DNA of 64,000 nt from Blautia glucerasea (GTDB lineage: Bacteria > Bacillota > Clostridia > Lachnospirales > Lachnospiraceae): positions 1 to 64,000 of the forward strand of contig NZ_JAAITU010000004.1 of NCBI RefSeq assembly GCF_013304385.1. The letters run 5' to 3'. Position numbers and translations under genes: made by a program. Positions 1 through 7,446 of this stretch are shown piece by piece (position 1 is the first letter of the stretch; each line of letters opens with the position of its first letter). The notes under the pieces were generated by a model. The model worked only from the letters and a program-made list of their open reading frames with translations. It was not told where the DNA came from and did no database searches.

Positions 1-1
1 T

Positions 2-37
2 GAGCAAGAAGCCCCCACTTCAAAATTAGAGATTTAA
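2..37 (+). pseudogene. C-terminal tail of a TnpB-like protein (IS200/IS605), cut by window edge
   Basis: The first bases read in frame as EQEAPTSKLEI followed by TAA, resembling the short tail typical of TnpB proteins of IS200/IS605 elements in Clostridia. The stop lies inside a hairpin (CCCCCACTT ... AAGTGGTGGG), the usual layout at the right end of these elements, where the tnpB 3' end and the guide-RNA scaffold overlap. Only 11 codons are visible, so the family call rests on tail plus hairpin. The rest of the gene lies outside the window and cannot be judged intact or broken. Confidence 0.4.
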
Positions 38-50
38 GTGGTGGGAGTAT
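13..50 (+). mobile_element. Putative right-end hairpin of an IS200/IS605 element
   Basis: CCCCCACTT and AAGTGGTGGG can pair across a 13-nt loop, followed by GAGTATGTCAC. Subterminal imperfect hairpins rather than inverted terminal repeats mark IS200/IS605 ends, and in TnpB elements the omega/reRNA scaffold ends here. The element body lies left of the window. Confidence 0.4.
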
Positions 51-273
51 GTCACATTGCCAATCATGCTCAATTTCATCTGCAACTTGCTTGTTTTTTA
101 GGATGAAGATACTTCTCTACACAAAAATACATCATCAGCTTGCTTCTTCTTATACTTGAGGATGTTTTCTGTTGTCAAAACGCATCTTCATTCGCTGAAT
201 TTTCGACCTTGCAGATACATCATCGATCAATGCCATAACATCCGGTAGTTATATAGCTTGAAAAATCAGCTTT
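51..273. other. Intergenic stretch, nothing recognised
   Basis: The minus strand has short open stretches interrupted by stops (one begins MALIDDVSARSK), which could be a decayed gene next to the insertion element. No family was recognised, no ribosome binding site precedes the fragments, and no RNA structure was apparent. Confidence 0.3.
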
Positions 274-846
274 TCAGGATTGATAAATGGTTTCCGTGTT
301 CTCTTTTTCACGGTCTGATTCTAAAATCCGCTTAATGTCCTCAAGGCTTTCAGCAAAATAAATCCCTTCCTGCCGTTCTCTGGAAGAAAGCCCATTTTCA
401 ATCATATGGTCCAGAAGCATTTTTAAACCATTATAATAACCGTCCAGATTATAGAGAATGCATGGGGCGTTCAGATGTTTTAAAGATACCTTTGACATGA
501 CTTCGGAGATTTCTTCCAGTGTTCCTGTTCCTCCGGGGAACGCAATAAAGGCGTCTCCCAGCTGGATCATTTTAGTCTTACGCTCTGTCATATCTTTAGT
601 CACGATCAGTTTGGTCAATCCATCGTGCTGGATCTCGCTGTCAATAAAGAACTGTGGTTCAACACCTGTTACTTCACCGCCTGCATTCAACACACTGTCG
701 GCAATTGCACCCATCAACCCGGATTTGGAACCGCCGTAGACCAGCGCATTTCCGCTGGTGCCGATCCATTGTCCTAATTCCTGGACTGCGCTTTGCAGCC
801 GTGGGTTATTTCCTTTATTTGCACCAAGATAGACAGTAATATTCAT
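274..846 (-). CDS. LOG-family (TIGR00730) Rossmann-fold protein, probable nucleotide phosphoribohydrolase
   Basis: A 190-residue protein of the LOG/YvdD family. Characterised members hydrolyse nucleoside 5'-monophosphates to free base and ribose 5-phosphate and can release cytokinin-type bases. Visible motifs are the N-terminal strand ITVYLGANKG, the glycine-rich GGSKSGLMG, and the signature PGGTGTLEE that carries the catalytic and binding residues. An in-frame upstream ATG would add 20 residues, but it reads through a tandem repeat and lacks a ribosome binding site. The chosen ATG is preceded by GGAGGAAAT at good spacing. It stands alone, convergent with nothing, beside an insertion-element end. 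Physiological substrate is unknown. Confidence 0.85.
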   Translation of the reverse strand: MNITVYLGANKGNNPRLQSAVQELGQWIGTSGNALVYGGSKSGLMGAIADSVLNAGGEVTGVEPQFFIDSEIQHDGLTKLIVTKDMTERKTKMIQLGDAFIAFPGGTGTLEEISEVMSKVSLKHLNAPCILYNLDGYYNGLKMLLDHMIENGLSSRERQEGIYFAESLEDIKRILESDREKENTETIYQS

Positions 847-860
847 CTGAGATTTCCTCC

Positions 861-935
861 AATACGATTTGCGATTTCCGTTAATATGATTTGCGATTTT
901 CATCAATACTATCTGCGATTGTCGCCAATGCTATT
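861..935. repeat. 22-bp tandem repeat, about 3.4 copies
   Basis: Three 22-bp units begin AATACGATTTGCGATT, AATATGATTTGCGATT and AATACTATCTGCGATT, followed by a partial fourth unit AATGCTATT. The array starts a few bases upstream of the LOG gene's ribosome binding site, so it sits in that gene's promoter or leader. No spacers separate the units. Confidence 0.85.
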
Positions 936-977
936 TTGAATGGTTTGAGGACAAATGCTCTGGTAATATAAAAAATC

Positions 978-1024
978 ATGCTTATATGGATTGTTCCGTA
1001 CTTTGCACTTGCCACTGTAATCAT
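978..1024. repeat. Dispersed GTAATCAT-ended repeat, copy A (degenerate)
   Basis: Shares GGATTGTTCCGT, CTTTGCACTT and the terminal ACTGTAATCAT with the copies near 39.4 and 50.3 kb. The left end is diverged (ATGCTTAT instead of ATGATTAC). Confidence 0.7.
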
Positions 1025-1237
1025 ATTATGCAAAGAAGCTGAGGCATTGTCAATGGTTCACAGATTTTGAGGTATTGCAGAAATATTGCACAAATGAAAT
1101 GAATATTAAGTATAGTTCTAACTATATAAACAATACATGAAAATCAAGCATTATACAATAAAAGTGCTTATTGTGTATAAAAATGATTTTATAATGAATA
1201 TAAATACAGAAACAGAGCGATAAAGTACATAAAATGA

Positions 1238-1266
1238 TTGAAAATCGGATGAGATTTAGATATAAT
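1238..1266 (+). promoter_or_regulatory. Sigma-A-type promoter for the first large surface protein
   Basis: TTGAAA and TATAAT separated by exactly 17 bp, with an A/T-rich upstream region. Predicted start near 1273 gives a leader of about 160 nt. Confidence 0.75.
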
Positions 1267-1332
1267 AAATATACATGCAGAGAGTAGCAGTAATATTTCT
1301 CGGAGGATGGAAATATATATACTGATGCATCT

Positions 1333-1363
1333 GAAACCAGGAACCAGGAACCAGGAACCAGGG
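1333..1363. repeat. AACCAGG 7-bp tandem repeat in the mRNA leader
   Basis: Four near-perfect copies of AACCAGG in a row, then AACCTGG, which can pair with the repeat. It lies about 75 nt upstream of the start codon of the surface protein gene. Confidence 0.8.
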
Positions 1364-1432
1364 AACCTGGCAACTGAAAACCGGAAAAAGGAAACTGAAA
1401 AGGAATAGGAAGAAAAAGAAAGAGGTGAAAGT

Positions 1433-4400
1433 ATGAAGAGAAAACGACTTCAAAAAATGATTGCTTTGGCGGTTTGTACAGCTGTGATAACGACCATGGG
1501 TGGTTTTTCTGTGGCTGCAGAGGAAGTCTGCGAAGTGGCTGCGGATGAAGAGACCGTCACAGATGTGCCGGCAGAGCCTGAGACAGAAGACATCTTCCAA
1601 GAGGTTGGCGAGGATGAAGAACAGCTGTTTCAGCAGATCCAGGAGGGGAATGAAGAGACCGATGTTCTGTTTGGCGATGGAACTGTTATAGAGGAATTCT
1701 CTTCCGGAGAAGCGACAACGGATCTTCAGTATGGAAGTCTGAGCAAGGTATATCTGGATCCTGCCAGCGGTTCAGATACCAACAGCGGAGAAGCCAGTAA
1801 TCTGGCAGTTAAGACGATGGATCAGGCTTTATCCCTGATTGAGGAGAATGGAACAATTTATCTGAAAAGCAGTCTTACGCTGAATGACAAAAAGGATCAT
1901 CGTTGGTCGAAAGTAACGATTCGTCCGGCAGATGCTTTGGCAAATGATGCGTCTAAACCAATGATACAGGTCAAAATGGGTACCAACCTGGCACTTGATG
2001 AAGTGCATATCAACAATATCAAAGAATCCGGGGATTCCTGGATTGGCAAGACTCTGCTGGAAAAAACAGGTGAAGGTGTACTGACCATAGGTACAGGCAC
2101 TACGCTGGTATGTGACGCGAAGGTCAAGCATGCGATTTACACAAATAAAGAATCTGGTGCGTATGATACGTATGCTACTTTGAGGATAAACGGTGGATCG
2201 ATCCAGGGAGCCGACAGGACGAATTATGATGAACAGACCGCATTGGTTACAGTATGGTATGGGACAGCGGAGATGAGCGGCGGATCGATTACCGGGAATA
2301 CAGCAGATTACGGTGGCGGCATTTATTTATATAAGGCTCGTTTTTTCATGAGTGGCGGACAGATCTCCGATAACAAAGCAAAGTATGGCGGAGGCCTCTA
2401 TGGGGAAAACGGCTCCACCGTGACGCTTTCCGGCGGCCGTATTGCGGATAATCAAGCCGGTGACGGCGGTGGTGTTTTTCTATGGGCGTCAGACCTTAAG
2501 ATGAATCGTACAGAACCGGATGGACAGCCCTGCGTGATCGAAAATAATACTGCAACTGCAGATACTCTTAATTATTGTTATGGCCAGGGTGGCGGTGTTT
2601 ATTTAGGCGATGGGAGAGCCCTGCTGGGCAAGGGTACCATACAGGGAAATAAGGCTGAACCACAAATTGAATATGATGAAGATGGAGAAGTGATGAGTTC
2701 TGCCGGCGGCATGGGCGGCGGTGTTTATGCCTTTAATGACAGCATTGAGCTGACTGCCGCACGGATTTGCAATAACCAGACATATACAGGCGGTGGCATT
2801 TTTACGCAGAGTACAGAAGTGATAGATGCATTGAAGATGACTGGCGGCGAGATCACAGGGAATGCGGCAGCCCGTATGGGAGCAGGCATCTGCGCCAGTC
2901 TGTGGTATCCGAATGATTATTATGATGGCAGCGGACAGGTGATCCCTCATCTGAATATGGATCTGGAGATCAGTGGCGGCAAGATCAGCGGCAATATGTC
3001 AGGAGAAGGCGAAAATGCGGATGAAAATGCAATTACCCTGGATCTGGTCTGCTATTCTGAATTTGATGAGAATGTGAAATTCCCAACCCTGCATCTTAGC
3101 GGTTCACCGGAGATCAAAGGATATGTGATGCTGATGGATTATTCTGATCCAGTATGCAGTCCCAGGGTAGTGGTTGATGATGCCTTTACACCAGTTAATC
3201 CTGTAGAGATGAAAGGCGGTTATTGTGAGCCTGGTGTGGTGGCAGTGAAATGGAAGGATGGATTAACACCGGATGCATCCCTTTTTACCGTTGACAAAGG
3301 ATTTGGCTCCGAATTAAAGCTGGACGGGCAGACCTTGACATGGGTAGAAAGAGTAAAGGTTACTTTCTACTGGATAGAAAAACAGGGTGACAGGTATTAT
3401 CAAAGAAATAAAAATCTATATATCGTACCAGGAAATAAAGTGGATCCGTCAGAAATCCCAGCTCAGACAGAGCTTCCAGGATATACGTTCAAAGGATGGG
3501 TAGATGTTGACGATCATGACTGGACGCCGGATATGGAGATCACCGAAAGGATCAGGCTGTACGAAAATTGGTCGTTGAATGCTCCGTCTGTAACATTAAC
3601 AGCAGACAGGGAGAACAGCTGCTTTACCTTACCTGTAACACTGACTGCCCGGGCATCTCATGAAATAAGCACAGCAAAATTAACTTATCAGTGGTACAAG
3701 GATGGTACTTTACTTGATGGGCTGACAGAGGCAGAGTGTAAGGTATCAGAGCCAGGCGAGTACAAAGTAGTGGTTACAGTCACGAGCGGCACTTTTACTG
3801 CAACGAAGGATGCGGTGCTCACTATTTCCCAAAAGGACCACGAATATACATGGAAATTTGATGATAAGGCACATTGGCAGATCTGCAATCTGGATGGTGA
3901 GACGACAGAGTCCAAAGGCCATACCTTCGGTGAATGGAAGGTTGTAAAGGAAGCTGCTGTATCAGTTACGGGAGAAAAGGAACGCACATGTACGGTTTGC
4001 GGATATAAGGAAACAGAGGTGATCGCAGCACTTCCGGCTCCAACACCTACGCCTGCAGTGGCACCTCCAACACCGACTCCTGTACCGGCACAGGCTCCGG
4101 TTCATCTCTCCAGTCTTACAAGTAAGAAGACATCTATAACTATAAAATGGAATAAGATCAAGGGCGCTTCCGGATATAAGATTTACGGAAGCAAATGCGG
4201 CAAAGATTACAAACTTCTGAAAACAGTAAAAGGAAGCACCACCAAATGGACTCACAAAGGCCTTAAGGCAAATACCTATTACAAGTATTATGTGGCTGCA
4301 TACAAGACGGTAAATGGCAAACAGACCATTCTTTCCAAAACACCGGCTATGCATATTCCAACAACCGGTGGCAAGTTCAGCAAAGTAACGGCTGTTAATG

Positions 4401-4639
4401 TTAAGAAAGAAAGCATTACCCTGAAAAAGGGCAGGAAGGCATCCGTTAAGGCCAGTGTAGTGAATTCAGATGGAAAAATCGTAAAACATGTGGCTGTACT
4501 GCGTTATATGAGCAGTAATAAGAAAGTGGCAACAGTGAACAGTAAGGGAGTGATCACTGCCCAGGGAAAAGGCAAGTGTACGATTTACTGTTATGCCCAG
4601 AATGGACTTCGCAAGAGTGTGAAGGTAACTGTAAAGTAG
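1433..4639 (+). CDS. Large secreted modular protein: beta-helix repeats, InlB-like, Ig-like, FN3 and Big_2 domains
   Basis: Predicted exported protein of 1068 residues. It has a basic signal peptide ending near FSVAAEE, then a strongly acidic stretch (~30-85). Repeats of the type GGxIxGNxAxxGGGIY (~100-560) fit a right-handed parallel beta-helix. An InlB-B-like segment (VTFYWIEKQG ... FKGW) follows at ~640-715 and an Ig/PKD-like segment (TYQWYKDG) at ~716-800. Next come a His/Trp/CxxC motif (HTFGEW ... CTVCG), a PTPTP linker near 870, an FN3 domain (~890-975) and a C-terminal Big_2 domain. There is no LPXTG motif, so attachment is probably non-covalent through the lysine-rich end. The ribosome binding site AGAGGTGAAAGT supports the start. 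Likely adhesin or glycan-binding surface protein; ligand unknown. Confidence 0.8.
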   Translation: MKRKRLQKMIALAVCTAVITTMGGFSVAAEEVCEVAADEETVTDVPAEPETEDIFQEVGEDEEQLFQQIQEGNEETDVLFGDGTVIEEFSSGEATTDLQYGSLSKVYLDPASGSDTNSGEASNLAVKTMDQALSLIEENGTIYLKSSLTLNDKKDHRWSKVTIRPADALANDASKPMIQVKMGTNLALDEVHINNIKESGDSWIGKTLLEKTGEGVLTIGTGTTLVCDAKVKHAIYTNKESGAYDTYATLRINGGSIQGADRTNYDEQTALVTVWYGTAEMSGGSITGNTADYGGGIYLYKARFFMSGGQISDNKAKYGGGLYGENGSTVTLSGGRIADNQAGDGGGVFLWASDLKMNRTEPDGQPCVIENNTATADTLNYCYGQGGGVYLGDGRALLGKGTIQGNKAEPQIEYDEDGEVMSSAGGMGGGVYAFNDSIELTAARICNNQTYTGGGIFTQSTEVIDALKMTGGEITGNAAARMGAGICASLWYPNDYYDGSGQVIPHLNMDLEISGGKISGNMSGEGENADENAITLDLVCYSEFDENVKFPTLHLSGSPEIKGYVMLMDYSDPVCSPRVVVDDAFTPVNPVEMKGGYCEPGVVAVKWKDGLTPDASLFTVDKGFGSELKLDGQTLTWVERVKVTFYWIEKQGDRYYQRNKNLYIVPGNKVDPSEIPAQTELPGYTFKGWVDVDDHDWTPDMEITERIRLYENWSLNAPSVTLTADRENSCFTLPVTLTARASHEISTAKLTYQWYKDGTLLDGLTEAECKVSEPGEYKVVVTVTSGTFTATKDAVLTISQKDHEYTWKFDDKAHWQICNLDGETTESKGHTFGEWKVVKEAAVSVTGEKERTCTVCGYKETEVIAALPAPTPTPAVAPPTPTPVPAQAPVHLSSLTSKKTSITIKWNKIKGASGYKIYGSKCGKDYKLLKTVKGSTTKWTHKGLKANTYYKYYVAAYKTVNGKQTILSKTPAMHIPTTGGKFSKVTAVNVKKESITLKKGRKASVKASVVNSDGKIVKHVAVLRYMSSNKKVATVNSKGVITAQGKGKCTIYCYAQNGLRKSVKVTVK

Positions 4640-4651
4640 GCTCAGCAGAGG

Positions 4652-4690
4652 CACCTGGCAGAGAACTTCGGTTTTCCGCCAGGTGTTTTT
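4652..4690 (+). terminator. Rho-independent terminator
   Basis: CACCTGGC pairs with GCCAGGTG, directly followed by TTTTT, just past the stop of the large surface protein gene. Confidence 0.85.
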
Positions 4691-4839
4691 GGTTGATGAA
4701 AGCTTTACAATACCAAAAGGGATAAGGAAAAAACTATAAGTAATAACAGGTAAAATGAATTATACAAACCATTTTTCCTTTGCTATCATTATATCAGCTT
4801 ATAAATAATATAAAATTGATAGGAATAAGAGGGATTAAA

Positions 4840-6018
4840 ATGGCGAGAGAAATAGAAACAAAGTGCCTTCACTTAGAAGAAGAGGAAGGCTGTTGTAACA
4901 ATTATGGATCCATCAGCTATCCGATTTACCAGACAGCAACCTATGCACATGAAGGAGTGGGCAGAAGTACAGGTTTTGATTACAGCAGATTACAGAATCC
5001 AACAAGAGAGCATCTGGAAAAGGTGGTGGCATCCCTGGAGAACGGCATTGATGCACTGGCCTTATCTTCAGGAATGGCAGCAATCTCCCTGTTGATGGAG
5101 ATTTTTAAGCCAGGGGATCACCTGATTGCAGATGCAGATCTGTATGGGGGAAGCATCCGGCTTTTTGACCATGTATCTTCCAAGAACGGAATTTCTTTTT
5201 CAAGGGTGGACTGTCATAAGGTGAATGTGGAAGATTATATTCAGGAAAACACAAAAGCCATCTATATTGAAACACCTACCAATCCCATGATGAATGTAAC
5301 AGACATTCAGGAACTTTCTAAGATTGCCAGAAAGCATGATTTGCTGCTTATTGTAGACAATACCTTCTTATCTCCTTATTTCCAGAATCCGCTGGATCTT
5401 GGGGCAGACATCGTGGTACACAGCGGCACCAAATATCTGGGCGGACATAACGATACACTTGCCGGATTTCTGATAACAAACAGGGAAGACATTAGTGAGA
5501 AATTTCGTTTTCTGATCAAAACAACCGGCGCTGGGCTGGCTCCACTGGACAGCTGGCTGCTCCTTCGGGGTATCAAGACATTGGGTGTGCGTATGGATCG
5601 TGCCCAGGAAAATGCCATTGCCATTGCACATTGGCTGAAAAAACAGAAAGCAGTGACCAAAGTGATCTATCCGGGACTTCCTGAGCACCCTGGATATGAG
5701 CTTATGAAAAAGCAGGCCAGAGGCTTTGGCACAATGCTTACTTTCCAGCTGGAAAGTAAAGAATTTGCTCTTGCAATTCTGGAAAATGTCCGTATGATTA
5801 AATTTGCAGAAAGTCTTGGAGGAGTGGAAACACTGATCACTTATCCAACTACACAGACCCATGCAGATGTTCCAAAAGAGATCAGGGAAAAGAACGGGAT
5901 CACAGAAGCGACCCTGCGTTTATCCGTTGGTATTGAAAATATCAAAGACCTGATCGCTGAACTGGAAAAAGTATTCAAAGAGACAGAAGGAGAACTTTAT
6001 GCCAGAGAGAAATCTTGA
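4840..6018 (+). CDS. Cys/Met-metabolism PLP enzyme (cystathionine gamma-synthase/lyase family)
   Basis: A 392-residue fold-type I PLP enzyme of the MetB/MccB/MetC family. Family markers include PIYQTATY near the start, YSRLQNPTREHLE, SSGMAAIS for phosphate binding, and the PLP lysine in HSGTKYLGG near residue 198. The next gene overlaps it by 20 bp and encodes another C-S lyase, so the pair probably handles homoserine-derived cystathionine, homocysteine or cysteine. Sequence alone does not decide between gamma-synthase, gamma-lyase and methionine gamma-lyase activity. The start with GAGGGATTAAA upstream is preferred over an in-frame ATG 20 codons earlier. No SAM riboswitch or T-box was seen upstream; a 9-bp inverted repeat (AAGGAAAAA / TTTTTCCTT, 4724-4780) might be an operator. 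Confidence 0.88.
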   Translation: MAREIETKCLHLEEEEGCCNNYGSISYPIYQTATYAHEGVGRSTGFDYSRLQNPTREHLEKVVASLENGIDALALSSGMAAISLLMEIFKPGDHLIADADLYGGSIRLFDHVSSKNGISFSRVDCHKVNVEDYIQENTKAIYIETPTNPMMNVTDIQELSKIARKHDLLLIVDNTFLSPYFQNPLDLGADIVVHSGTKYLGGHNDTLAGFLITNREDISEKFRFLIKTTGAGLAPLDSWLLLRGIKTLGVRMDRAQENAIAIAHWLKKQKAVTKVIYPGLPEHPGYELMKKQARGFGTMLTFQLESKEFALAILENVRMIKFAESLGGVETLITYPTTQTHADVPKEIREKNGITEATLRLSVGIENIKDLIAELEKVFKETEGELYAREKS

Positions 6019-7180
6019 TTTTGACAGGATCATTAACAGAAAAAACACCAATTGTCTAAAATATGACTTTGCAGAAAAAAGGGGTATGCCGGCAGATGTG
6101 CTGCCGCTGTGGGTGGCAGATATGGATTTTGAAACATCTTCCTATATAGAGGATGCACTTGTAGAACGTGCAAAAGAGGGAATCTTTGGATACAGTGAAG
6201 TGAAAACACCTTATTTTGAAGCAGTACATAACTGGATCCGGGAACGTCATGGATGGGATACCAGGGAAGAGTGGCTTGTAAAGACGCCAGGCGTGGTGTT
6301 TGCTCTTGCCATGGCTGTAAAAGCTTATACAGAGCCAGGGGACAGTGTACTGATCCAGTCTCCGGTTTATTATCCGTTTTCTGAAGTGATCACGGATAAT
6401 AACAGAAAGGTAGTCAGCAATGATCTGCACCTTGGAGAAGATAACCGCTATCATATGGATTTTCAGGATTTTGAGAAAAAGATCGCAGATGAAAGGATAA
6501 AGCTTTTCTTTTTGTGTAATCCCCATAACCCGGTAGGCAGGGTATGGACGAAAGACGAACTGATCCGTGTGGGAGATCTTTGTGTGAAATACGGAGTGAC
6601 GGTAGTCAGCGATGAGATCCACCAGGACTTTGTGTTCAAGGGAAAACATCAGGTTTTTGCAGGGCTGAAAAAGAAATATGAGGATATTACGGTTACTTGT
6701 ACAGCGCCAAGCAAAACCTTTAATCTGGCAAGTATGCTTATTTCCAATATTTTTATTCCCAATCCAGGTTTGCGCCGCAGGTTTCGGAAGCAGATGGACG
6801 CAGCTGGCATGAGCCAGCTGGGTATCCTTGGGCTGGTGGCCTGTGAAACTGCATACACAAAGGGCAGTCAGTGGTATGAAGCCATGCATGCATATGTGAA
6901 AGAAAATATTGAATTTACCAGAAAATATGTGGAAGAAAAGCTGCCAGGCGTGAAGATGACAGACCATGAAGGAACCTATCTGGTATGGCTGGACTTCAGG
7001 GAAACAGGACTATCTGTGGAGGAATTGGAGCATCGGATCATCTACAAAGCCGGTCTGTGGCTGGACAGCGGGACGATCTTCGGCGATCTGGGGCGTGGAT
7101 TTCAGAGAGTGAATGTAGCCTGTCCCAGGGCGACTCTGACAGAGGCACTGGAACGGATCCGCCGGGCCTTCATAGATTAA
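5999..7180 (+). CDS. MalY/PatB-family aminotransferase, probable cystathionine beta-lyase
   Basis: A 393-residue PLP protein of the MalY/PatB subgroup, which cleaves cystathionine to homocysteine, pyruvate and ammonia. Diagnostic segments are the N-terminal LPLWVADMDF, CNPHNPVGRVW, VVSDEIHQDF and the PLP-lysine motif APSKTFNLA near residue 238. The ATG lies inside the end of the preceding PLP gene behind GAAGGAGAAC, indicating translational coupling. Together the two genes form a short sulfur-amino-acid unit. E. coli MalY also represses MalT; nothing here points to such a role. Confidence 0.9.
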   Translation: MPERNLDFDRIINRKNTNCLKYDFAEKRGMPADVLPLWVADMDFETSSYIEDALVERAKEGIFGYSEVKTPYFEAVHNWIRERHGWDTREEWLVKTPGVVFALAMAVKAYTEPGDSVLIQSPVYYPFSEVITDNNRKVVSNDLHLGEDNRYHMDFQDFEKKIADERIKLFFLCNPHNPVGRVWTKDELIRVGDLCVKYGVTVVSDEIHQDFVFKGKHQVFAGLKKKYEDITVTCTAPSKTFNLASMLISNIFIPNPGLRRRFRKQMDAAGMSQLGILGLVACETAYTKGSQWYEAMHAYVKENIEFTRKYVEEKLPGVKMTDHEGTYLVWLDFRETGLSVEELEHRIIYKAGLWLDSGTIFGDLGRGFQRVNVACPRATLTEALERIRRAFID

Positions 7181-7185
7181 GAAGG

Positions 7186-7256
7186 TTTTGGGTTATTCAC
7201 TGTATTAAAAGAAATGTTAGATATTTACCCAAAATTTACAAATGTACACAGTGAAT
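7186..7256 (+). other. Potential H-type pseudoknot from two interleaved inverted repeats
   Basis: TTTTGGGT (7186-7193) complements ACCCAAAA (7227-7234), and ATTCACTGT (7195-7203) complements ACAGTGAAT (7248-7256). The order A-B-A'-B' cannot form as nested helices but could form a pseudoknot, or two exclusive hairpins. It starts six bases after the beta-lyase stop. Confidence 0.5.
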
Positions 7257-7290
7257 CTTTGTATAAATAGGTTGAAATGCATGAAAATAC

Positions 7291-7319
7291 TTGAAATAGC
7301 TGGGATAAAATGGTATTCT
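7291..7319 (+). promoter_or_regulatory. Probable promoter for the second large surface protein
   Basis: TTGAAA, 17 bp, TATTCT, with TGG just before the -10 as an extended element. The predicted leader is ~120 nt. Confidence 0.5.
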
Positions 7320-7446
7320 TACACTAAATGCAGGAGGATCATTTTGTAGACATATGAAAGAAATGTGGATCATATAATAATTGTATGTCCGCAGATTTGT
7401 ATGCAAGATGATACCTATGCAGAATTCTTTTCTAGGAGGGAAAGCA

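Larger units (their letters stand above)
936..1432. other. Intergenic region carrying repeat copy, palindrome, promoter and leader of the next gene
   Basis: Contents: one copy of the dispersed GTAATCAT-ended repeat; a small palindrome TATAGTTCTAACTATA at 1111-1126; a hairpin-forming pair TTATACAATAA / TTATTGTGTATAA near 1150-1180; a good sigma-A-type promoter; and an ~160-nt leader with an AACCAGG tandem repeat. No conserved ORF was supported on either strand. Confidence 0.6.

Noticed and set aside
861-935. Possible CRISPR array
   Set aside because: Units are directly adjacent at 22 bp with no spacers and no cas genes nearby.
4640-4839. SAM riboswitch or T-box before the sulfur amino acid genes
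   Set aside because: Neither the S-box core nor a T-box sequence is present; only a terminator and an A/T-rich inverted repeat are seen.
6056-6967. 303-codon minus-strand open frame
   Set aside because: Antisense to the MalY/PatB gene, whose protein motifs are unambiguous.
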